A DNA stretch of 64,000 nucleotides from contig NZ_CP011456.1 in the NCBI RefSeq assembly GCF_001277295.1, positions 1,302,001-1,366,000 of the forward strand. Reading direction: 5' to 3'. Both the position numbers and the translations under genes were made by a program. The notes below the pieces were generated by a model that made no database searches, was not told the DNA's origin, and was given only the letters and a program-made list of their open reading frames with translations. Numbering within the stretch: the stretch's first letter is position 1; every line of letters starts with the position of its first letter. Shown here piece after piece: positions 57,613 through 64,000 of the stretch. This DNA is from Anabaena sp. WA102 (lineage in GTDB: Bacteria; Cyanobacteriota; Cyanobacteriia; Cyanobacteriales; Nostocaceae).

Positions 57613-60309
57613 TTAGATAACATCAGGTAAGAAACTTTCTCCCCATTTGACTTGAACTTTACCGCTAGGACTAAATACAACCTTAAATTCAGTTACAGGT
57701 TTACTAATTACTAACTTAGTCGGTAATAAAAGAGTCTCATCGTTGGCTTTACTATCATTGGGTTTAGATAACAATTTTGGTAAAGGAGTAATTGACAGTA
57801 AATCAACTGCTAATTTATCAATTGGTTCATAGGAAACAATTCCGCCATCCGTATCTATTAACACCCGATAAACCAAATCCCGATCAAAATTAGCAGATGT
57901 TTCCGTAGATTCTTTTTTACTAGATTTTTGCCAATTCTGGAAAATTAGTTTTTGGAGATCCTCTTGTAATTTCTGGATCTTTTTCTGATCGGTAATAGCT
58001 GTCAGCGGATTAGCAACAGAAGAGTCTAAACTAGAGGGAATTTGTTTAGGTATCAGAAGAGCTCCAGCTTGCAGAGGAATTGGTGTTTTGAGAATGTTTT
58101 TTTCTAAATTCAGAGCATCACCAATTAAATCATTAACTTTTTTCTGATCATTAACACTTAACAACTGATGCTGAAACACGACATATTTATATTCCATAGA
58201 AATTTTCCTCTCAATCACACTGATTGCGTGTGCAGCAGCTTCATGAGCCGCATAACTAGGGGATTCATCTACAATTGATTGTAGCGGTTGATTGGGATCG
58301 AGCAGCATATTTGCCAACTTAAGAGTTAAAGGCACAATGCCATACACATTTATCTTTTTCTCTAAACCCAATTCCTTAACTGCTTGCAGAGCAATTTTTG
58401 TAGTCATTTCCGAACCACCCCATAAAACATTTATCTTTGGGTGGCGTTTGAGCATCGCTTTCACCTTATCCACATCTTTTGGGGTTCTAGCATCAGTTGT
58501 TCCCGTTTTCGTCCACTTGACATTGGCATCTTTCATCCCTTTGAAAAAGCCCTGTAAATAAGGATAAAGACGGGTTGAATCTGCCCCATCCACTAAACCC
58601 ACATTTAGCTCTTTTACCTGTTTTCTATTATTATCTAATGCCGCACTTCCGATATACTGCCCTAGATCGTAACCCATATTAAAAGAGTCGCTTTCGTAAC
58701 AAGCAAACACGACTTTCTGAGCTGCTTTGGGCAAGCAATCACCAATATTAACTACCACTACACCGGAAACATAAGCCTGGAGAATACCAGGTACAGATTT
58801 CTGTGGATCTAGAGGTCTCATAATGATCGCATCAATATCTTGGCTGAGTAGTTGTTTGATCCCTTGAGCTTCTTCCTGAACAGTTTCTCCAGTTTTAATG
58901 GGGATAATTTCGACTTGCTTATTTTCCTTAGCCAGCCTTTCTAAGCCTTGTTGATACAACTTATAGGTTGCGTTATCGTTGGGAACAATAAATCCGATTT
59001 TATAATTGTCTGGAGTGTCTTTGATAGTTTCTGCTTCCCAGTTTTTATCTTTGGCAGCTTTGTCCCAATTGTAAGATCGTTTTAGTTGATCCACTGACCA
59101 AAACTTAGCTCGTTTCAGGTTAGCACCCTCAAATTCAGTGCCAATTGTGATTGTTTCATTCCTCATATCTACATAGCGAAGCAAAGCTGCTTTGAAATTA
59201 GCTTTGTAGAGATTAGCACCTTGAAGATTAGCACGGCTAAGATTAGAACCTTGAAAATTTGCTTGGTTGAGATTTGCCCCTTCTAGATTAGCCCATACCA
59301 AGCGGGAATTAATTAGTGATGCTTTTGATAGATTGGCATCTTTTAAATAAACAAGGCTCATGCGAGAACTGTCCAGATTTGCTTCTTCTAAATCGGCCTT
59401 CTCTAAATTAGCAGCCCCGAGAACTGCTCCTTTGAGGTTTGCTCCCTGCAAATTTGCGCCTCGTAGATTTGCTCTCTCCAGATTTGCGCCCTCTAAATTA
59501 GTTTTCTCCAGATTTGCACCCTCAAGGTTCGCTCCACTTAAATTTGCCCCAGACAAATCCATTCGAGAAAGGTTAAATCCTTCATACTTGTAAAACTGTG
59601 GTGGCCATTGGGCAATGCTCGTCCATTCCAATTGGAATTTATAGCATTTATTGAGTTCAATTCCTTCTAAGTGGGCATTGGGAGCAGATTCTCCGAACAG
59701 ACTTTGACAGGATTTATTCAGCTTTTCCATAGCCTCGATTCTTGAACTAGAATATTCAACTCTGCTCTGATCTCTAATTTCCTGTCTAGCATCATCTAAA
59801 ACTTGTTTTTCTCGTTGCGGAGCTTCTATAAAATAAGCTCCCATAGCTGCTAACAGTGTAAGTTGACCAATGACTGTGGCTAAACTATACAAAGAGACAT
59901 TTTCACACCAGTGAACAAAGTCCCCCAAACGCTGATCTAAAAACTTTAGGGGATTGAGCCAGAAATACTCGTTTATGTTAGACATTTTTGCTATACAGTG
60001 ACTTTCCCACATCCGCAGATAGGTTTCAGGCGGTATATCTAGTCGTTTCGCTTCCTGAAGTATTTTGTACTCTCGTTTGACAGGATCTTCAATAGCAGCA
60101 ACTTGCTTAAAGCTATGCTCTAAATTCTGTGAAACTCCTTCTAATTCTAAAATTTCAGCTTGTTCTTCAGGTAATATCTTAGTAGTTATATTCTCTGTTA
60201 CTTCCGTATACGTATATAGTATGTCTTTTTTCTGATTACTACCTGTAGTAATTTTTTGTAGCTGTTGAACATTTGCAGTTGGTCTGCGTCTAGAAAAACG
60301 ATTAGTCAT
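57613..60309 (-). CDS. Membrane-anchored pentapeptide-repeat / periplasmic-binding / DUF4335-like protein
   Basis: 898 residues. 1-135: helical region (EEQAEILELEGVSQNLEHSF; RLDIPPETYLRMWESH). 138-160: membrane helix (VSLYSLATVIGQLTLLAAMG). 245-398: about 28 pentapeptide units (A[N/D]L[S/E]GA), a right-handed beta helix. 435-735: type-I sugar-binding-protein fold (YKIGFIVPNDNATYKLYQQG; DAIIMRPLDPQKSVPG; NVGLVDGADSTR), like RbsB/TorT. 760-898: C-terminal module (LVYRVLIDTDGGIVSYEPID; FKVVFSPSGKVQVKW) resembling that of the DUF4335 protein at 48541. Predicted mostly periplasmic if the single helix spans the membrane. I know no characterised protein with this order. A solute sensor or scaffold is inference. 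Confidence 0.82.
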   Translation of the reverse strand: MTNRFSRRRPTANVQQLQKITTGSNQKKDILYTYTEVTENITTKILPEEQAEILELEGVSQNLEHSFKQVAAIEDPVKREYKILQEAKRLDIPPETYLRMWESHCIAKMSNINEYFWLNPLKFLDQRLGDFVHWCENVSLYSLATVIGQLTLLAAMGAYFIEAPQREKQVLDDARQEIRDQSRVEYSSSRIEAMEKLNKSCQSLFGESAPNAHLEGIELNKCYKFQLEWTSIAQWPPQFYKYEGFNLSRMDLSGANLSGANLEGANLEKTNLEGANLERANLRGANLQGANLKGAVLGAANLEKADLEEANLDSSRMSLVYLKDANLSKASLINSRLVWANLEGANLNQANFQGSNLSRANLQGANLYKANFKAALLRYVDMRNETITIGTEFEGANLKRAKFWSVDQLKRSYNWDKAAKDKNWEAETIKDTPDNYKIGFIVPNDNATYKLYQQGLERLAKENKQVEIIPIKTGETVQEEAQGIKQLLSQDIDAIIMRPLDPQKSVPGILQAYVSGVVVVNIGDCLPKAAQKVVFACYESDSFNMGYDLGQYIGSAALDNNRKQVKELNVGLVDGADSTRLYPYLQGFFKGMKDANVKWTKTGTTDARTPKDVDKVKAMLKRHPKINVLWGGSEMTTKIALQAVKELGLEKKINVYGIVPLTLKLANMLLDPNQPLQSIVDESPSYAAHEAAAHAISVIERKISMEYKYVVFQHQLLSVNDQKKVNDLIGDALNLEKNILKTPIPLQAGALLIPKQIPSSLDSSVANPLTAITDQKKIQKLQEDLQKLIFQNWQKSSKKESTETSANFDRDLVYRVLIDTDGGIVSYEPIDKLAVDLLSITPLPKLLSKPNDSKANDETLLLPTKLVISKPVTEFKVVFSPSGKVQVKWGESFLPDVI

Positions 60310-60415
60310 AATTAATGGTGTATTTGATAAAAAGACTTAAACTTAATGGTTCTTAGGTACTTGTTATGCTAAACCGAGAAGTTGAGAGAAGGGAACTCTT
60401 AACAGGGGAAAAATT

Positions 60416-60720
60416 TTAATTTTCTAGTTTTTTGATAAGACTAATAATCATTCTACTTTCTTCTTTTAATAAATTAAGAATCATTTCTATATCTTTTTCT
60501 GAACATAATCCTACTCGTTTAGATAAAATTAGGTGAGTTTCTAATTCATTAACTGACCCTTGCAATATGTTTAAAAATCTTATAAGTAGGTGGGCGTTAA
60601 AAATTGTCGTTGGGGCAAGGGAACAGGGAACAGGAAGAGAGTTTTGAGTGATTTTACTTTTCTTCACATACCTTTAAATTGCCAAATCATTAAGTCTTTA
60701 AAGTCATTAATGTCCGACAT
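60416..60720 (-). pseudogene. Second four-helix-bundle gene, middle replaced by a mobile element
   Basis: Starts at 60720 with MSDINDFKDLMIWQ, identical to the copy at 57457, is then interrupted by a truncated TA-family MITE (60583-60671), and resumes as FLNILQGSVNELETHLILSK RVGLCSEKDIEMI to the natural stop at 60416. The element and a deletion removed about 50 residues. Leader sequences of both copies (57458-57530 and 60721-60783) are nearly the same, so the two genes arose by duplication of about 110 bp or more and decayed differently. Confidence 0.85.
60583..60671 (+). mobile_element. MITE-like element, TA-flanked family, copy 5 (right end truncated)
   Basis: TAAGTAGGTGGGCGTTAAAA at the left, GGGCAAGGGAACAGGGAACA inside, TTTTACTTTTCTTCACATACC at the right, then host sequence; the final 25-30 bp with the right inverted repeat are missing. 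It sits inside the second four-helix-bundle gene, the only case in the window of clear gene interruption by this family. Confidence 0.7.
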
Positions 60721-60799
60721 TCTTCCTGTTCCCTGTTAAGAGTTCCCTACTCTTGTTAGTTTAGCATACTAAGTCCGGCAGAGCCAACATTTTTATAAC

Positions 60800-62455
60800 T
60801 TAACCAGTGTAGATATGAGCCAATCTCAAGCGACGAATCATCTCACGACGTACCTCATTTTTAACTCGTTCACCACGTCTCCAATGTTCTAATTGAATAT
60901 TATCAATGTAGAACCTTACAGAAAATTGCATAGAAGAACCTTGAATATCTGTGATTTGAATTTGTGGTTCTTTCCAAGCAGTAGATGACTCTTTAAAATT
61001 AGTTTCTATCCAATCTAAAAACTTGACTGCATAGTCATCTAATCTAGTTTCATTAACACCGGGATTGGAAATTGTTTGAAACAATTTACTAAGTTTGATT
61101 TTTAAGACTTCAATTTTCTGTTCCCATTCTTCAGGTAAGATATCTCGATCTTCCAAAACTAAATCTGGATCTTCTAACCAAGCTTCATACCAAAGTCTCA
61201 CTAAGTTAATTAGGTTTTGTTTTCCAGGGGCTTCTTCTTCTAACCAGGAACGTTGTCGTTTACCCTTACGTTCTGTAATCACAACCATTCCCATTAGGTC
61301 TAATATCTCCATATAGTCCTTCATGAGACCTTTCATTTCTTGTACATCTAACCCACCCTTTTCTACAATTATAATGTCTTCAATTAATTTCTCAAATGCA
61401 GCGTTGATTTTATTTAACTGAATATTGATTTCTTTTTCAACCAATATCCGTTTCCGTCCAGCTTCTTTTTTAGAAAGCTTATCTTCCTCACCTTCTTTTA
61501 ACCCATAGAAGCTATCTAACGATTTGAGTTTTTCATCAAAATTAGCTAAAGTATCTGGATGTCCAGCCACAATTTCTCGCAGAATATTTGTTGCCATCAT
61601 AGCATCCGCATCAATTCTCACTGCTACAGGAATTGTATAAGCATAATGAGTAGTAGGACGGCTAAGGTTAGTTATAGTTTGATTTCCTAAATTAGCATTA
61701 GGTACATACACTTCACAATGCTCATTAATCAAATACAATTTTGTTACCCGAATACCAATTTGTTTGATAATTGCTAATGAACCATCGGAAGTAGCAATAA
61801 TATCTCCAAACTTAAATGGTGTATCAACTAAGAGAACCAACCCACTGAAAAAGTTGCTTAAAATATCTTTCACTGCTAACCCCAGTACAACAGTGATACT
61901 ACCTAGAGCTAATCCTATTCCCGATAAATCTACACCAAGTGAACTAAAGAATAGGGAAATACCAATAATATAAGTAACTACTGGGATGAAATTCTGCAAA
62001 AGAGGTATTAAAACATCATCCCAAACAGCTTCTGTTTGCCTTGCATAAGCCTTCAAATAGGTGACGGCTGCTTCAGTGAATAACTGAGTAATCCAGTAAG
62101 TTAAAGCTGCTATGAGAAAGGCTGTGATTCCTTTCTGAATCCATTTCATTATCTCCCCTGAATCACCTAAATTGAATAGAGCAATTTTCAGACTAATCAG
62201 GGTGAAAATTATAGTCAAGGGAGTTTGGGAAACGCCAAGAATGAGAATTAATGTATCCTTTTCCCATTTGCGAACAAGAGGCCGCAAGACAAAGAAAAGT
62301 CCTACATAAATGGCAAAAGAGATTCCCGCACATAAACCTAAAGTGAAAAAGAACGTACCAAATTGTGCCGCAGTTGGCATAGCTAGTAGTGCTGTAGCTA
62401 GAGGTTTAGTCGGTGAAGGTGATGATGCTGCTGCTTGACCAAGAAGATAAATCAT
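60800..62455 (-). CDS. MscS-family mechanosensitive ion channel with large C-terminal domain
   Basis: 551 residues. Five predicted membrane helices (about 30-210), the last being the pore helix (GLALGSITVVLGLAVKDILSN). MscS beta domain at about 215-265 (TPFKFGDIIATSDGSLAIIK; YVPNANLGNQTITNL). Residues 270-551 contain an inserted charged coiled-coil (KLKSLDSFYGLKEGEEDKLS to EMLDLMGMVV region) before the alpha/beta end (QITDIQGSSMQFSVRFYID), longer than E. coli MscS. Known role: release of solutes on hypo-osmotic shock. It is upstream of the 898-residue gene on the same strand, separated by the broken four-helix-bundle gene. Confidence 0.9.
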   Translation of the reverse strand: MIYLLGQAAASSPSPTKPLATALLAMPTAAQFGTFFFTLGLCAGISFAIYVGLFFVLRPLVRKWEKDTLILILGVSQTPLTIIFTLISLKIALFNLGDSGEIMKWIQKGITAFLIAALTYWITQLFTEAAVTYLKAYARQTEAVWDDVLIPLLQNFIPVVTYIIGISLFFSSLGVDLSGIGLALGSITVVLGLAVKDILSNFFSGLVLLVDTPFKFGDIIATSDGSLAIIKQIGIRVTKLYLINEHCEVYVPNANLGNQTITNLSRPTTHYAYTIPVAVRIDADAMMATNILREIVAGHPDTLANFDEKLKSLDSFYGLKEGEEDKLSKKEAGRKRILVEKEINIQLNKINAAFEKLIEDIIIVEKGGLDVQEMKGLMKDYMEILDLMGMVVITERKGKRQRSWLEEEAPGKQNLINLVRLWYEAWLEDPDLVLEDRDILPEEWEQKIEVLKIKLSKLFQTISNPGVNETRLDDYAVKFLDWIETNFKESSTAWKEPQIQITDIQGSSMQFSVRFYIDNIQLEHWRRGERVKNEVRREMIRRLRLAHIYTG

Positions 62456-62885
62456 TGATGCCTGTCTAAACTATTACAATTTTCAACAAATTGAAAAGAT
62501 CAATTATCTAAAGAATCTCAGAAAATAGGAATATGGATAGAGTAATAAATAAATTAGATTTTCTTGATATTTCTACTTTATTTACTACTAAGTTTGACCA
62601 CATTTGTCATGTCACTATCCAATCTCAGAAATTAACCTCTAATGTGATTGATATTTGATGTATCTCTTATTTATCTAAGTGTAATTTTTAGATAATACTT
62701 TATTTTTACTCAAATTCAGCAATTAAATAATGGAGGAGTTCGCTTAAAAAGCTTCTGTAGTTTCGATTGTATTGTTATTTATATATTTGTTACAACAAAT
62801 TTATATTGCAATTATTACTGATTCCATCCCTGTAATTTCCGCTAAAATCAACATCTGAATAGTTGTTAAACAGGAGAAATTAGGC
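62456..62885. other. 430-bp AT-rich gap between divergent MscS and pdxJ
   Basis: No gene or repeat identified. The pdxJ ribosome-binding site AGGAG is at 62871-62875. Very AT-rich, likely to hold both promoters; no box could be assigned with confidence. Confidence 0.6.
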
Positions 62886-63608
62886 GTGCCTACACTCGGT
62901 GTTAATATTGACCATATCGCTACCATCCGCCAAGCACGGCGCACAGTAGAACCAGACCCCATAGCAGCAGCAGTATTAGCAGAATTAGCAGGTGCTGATG
63001 GCATTACCGCCCATTTGCGCGAAGATAGAAGACATATTCAAGATAGAGACGTGCGACTATTGCGGGAAACGGTGAGAACCCATTTAAACCTAGAAATGGC
63101 AGCAACAGCAGAAATGTTAGCCATAGCCCTAGATATCAAGCCCGATTATGTTACCTTAGTACCGGAAAAGCGGGAAGAAGTAACAACAGAAGGTGGGTTA
63201 AATATTGTCGGACAAATTGCTAGAATAGGAGAGATAGTTGATAAGTTGCAAAATTCTGGCATTCCCGTAAGTTTGTTTATTGATGCCGAACCACCACAAA
63301 TTGAGGCATCTGTCAAGGTAAAAGCCAAATTTATTGAACTGCATACAGGACAATATGCGGAAGCCAAAGACGAAACAACTCGCCAAAAAGAACTAGCTTT
63401 ATTAGCCCAAGGCTGTGAACAAGCCATTAAAGCAGGGTTACGGGTGAATGCCGGTCATGGACTCACATACTGGAACGTTTACCCCATTGCCGCCCTTCCA
63501 GGCATGGAAGAACTCAACATCGGTCATACTATCATTAGTCGGGCAGCTTTAGTAGGTATTGAAAGAGCAGTTCGAGAAATGAAAGAAGCAATGCGGGGTA
63601 ATTGGTAA
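62886..63608 (+). CDS. pdxJ: Pyridoxine 5'-phosphate synthase
   Basis: 240 residues, full length, GTG start at 62886 with AGGAG 10 nt upstream. Condenses 1-deoxyxylulose-5-phosphate with 3-amino-2-oxopropyl phosphate to pyridoxine 5'-phosphate (vitamin B6, DXP-dependent route). TIM barrel with PTLGVNIDHIATIRQARR, GADGITAHLREDRRHIQDRD, VTLVPEKREEVTTEGG and VNAGHGLTYWNV, the catalytic Glu and His positions all present. Cytoplasmic. Single gene, followed by a TGGTAATTGG repeat and a C-rich 9-mer array. Confidence 0.97.
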   Translation: MPTLGVNIDHIATIRQARRTVEPDPIAAAVLAELAGADGITAHLREDRRHIQDRDVRLLRETVRTHLNLEMAATAEMLAIALDIKPDYVTLVPEKREEVTTEGGLNIVGQIARIGEIVDKLQNSGIPVSLFIDAEPPQIEASVKVKAKFIELHTGQYAEAKDETTRQKELALLAQGCEQAIKAGLRVNAGHGLTYWNVYPIAALPGMEELNIGHTIISRAALVGIERAVREMKEAMRGNW

Positions 63609-63717
63609 TTGGTAATTGGTGATTGGGAAATATATTCCCCCCTACATTTTGCCTCTTTGGACTAGTAGGTCGTCAAATTTATTTTGACGGGTAATGATCG
63701 GAAAAAACTTCTGTTCT

Positions 63718-63798
63718 TCCATCCCCCACATCCCCCACATCCCCCACATCCCCCACCTCCCCTACCTCCCCCACCTCCCCCACCTCCCCCACCTCCCT
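63718..63798. repeat. C-rich 9-mer tandem array (CCCCCACAT/CCCCCACCT)
   Basis: Nine consecutive 9-mers, the fourth array of this kind in the window. Located between pdxJ and the partial last gene. Confidence 0.9.
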
Positions 63799-63875
63799 GC
63801 TTGACAGACTACTAGAGGGGTGTTAGCTGCGTAATTCCAGAAAATTAGAGTCACATTTGGAAACTTCAAACTTCT

Positions 63876-64000
63876 ATGACTTCTCAACAGTCTAACAACT
63901 TGCCCCTATGGGTACAAGATAGAGACAAGGTAATTGCAGCCAGCACTGATGCTCAATGGCGCAATCAAAAATCTCCTGACTATAGCCGTTCTCAGCAAAA
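63876..64000 (+). CDS. Conserved cyanobacterial protein, partial (runs off the right edge)
   Basis: 41 codons visible from the ATG at 63876: MTSQQSNNLPLWVQDRDKVI, AASTDAQWRNQKSPDYSRSQ. The start looks real because the frame is open to the edge and the composition is that of a soluble protein. From memory this beginning resembles cyanobacterial SnoaL/NTF2-like proteins, but too little is visible to assign a function. Confidence 0.6.
   Translation, partial: MTSQQSNNLPLWVQDRDKVIAASTDAQWRNQKSPDYSRSQQ

Overview
The window reads as chromosome of a filamentous, probably heterocyst-forming (Nostocales-type) cyanobacterium of low to moderate GC. Support: acsF (oxygenic chlorophyll synthesis), several cyanobacteria-restricted families (DUF3038/DUF4335 pair, TIGR04376-like, Npun_F0494-like, lipid-A-disaccharide-synthase-related, TM0106-type nuclease), frequent HIP1 octamers (GCGATCGC), heptanucleotide tandem repeats of the STRR type, and very many small palindromic or mobile repeats between genes. 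The genus call is inference.

Layout. 1-3.1 kb: two-component genes (a receiver/histidine-kinase hybrid, a truncated response regulator, a NarL-type regulator). 3.3-15.2 kb: mixed metabolism and envelope genes (a lipid-A-synthase-like protein, a lone sugar permease, an M15-type peptidase, a coiled-coil protein, a collagen-like secreted protein, acsF, a RecB-like nuclease, a phytase-like esterase, a Ser/Thr kinase). 15.9-21.7 kb: tRNA-Asp, gltX, a secreted protein, a broken hicBA module and ftsH. 22.5-28.9 kb: cobQ, a peroxiredoxin, an ABC-2 permease, a CNNM/CorC-type membrane protein. 29.1-33.6 kb: a CAU tRNA, a decayed Mg2+ P-type ATPase, and a five-gene stress cluster on the minus strand (CsbD, BON lipoprotein, YflT-like, CsbD, PRC-barrel/DUF2382). 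34-38.8 kb: a YdcF-like protein that seems to lack its catalytic core, an MsbA-like exporter, a HupE-like protein and surE.

38.8-48 kb is an accessory region. A partial copy of the S8-peptidase/rpe locus (38862-39279) and the intact locus (41873-44350) bracket a PD-(D/E)XK nuclease, an antitoxin/PIN toxin pair and a Uma2 nuclease. Next come an IS1634-like insertion sequence with an internal deletion, the 3' end of a group II intron and a HigBA-like module. 48.5-53.6 kb holds the DUF4335/DUF3038 pair, a possible IS200/IS605 right-end scar and a mutS2 whose ATPase domain carries a translated block of intergenic repeats.

54-62.5 kb is the most unusual part. An EACC1-type protein is followed by a caspase-like protease carrying an effector-associated-type segment, one membrane helix and a PstS-like binding domain. 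On the opposite strand lie Uma2, fragments of a four-helix-bundle gene, an 898-residue protein joining a membrane helix, pentapeptide repeats, a type-I periplasmic-binding domain and a DUF4335-like tail, and an MscS channel. Two different large proteins that couple a membrane helix to a solute-binding domain, one armed with a protease, suggest an undescribed ligand-sensing effector locus. pdxJ and the start of an unidentified gene close the window.

Decay is a theme: hicA, a P-type ATPase, one rpe copy, an S8 fragment, a four-helix-bundle gene and the IS transposase are all broken. At least two families of small non-autonomous elements can be defined from the sequence: one with TA target duplications (five copies) and one with an 8-bp duplication.
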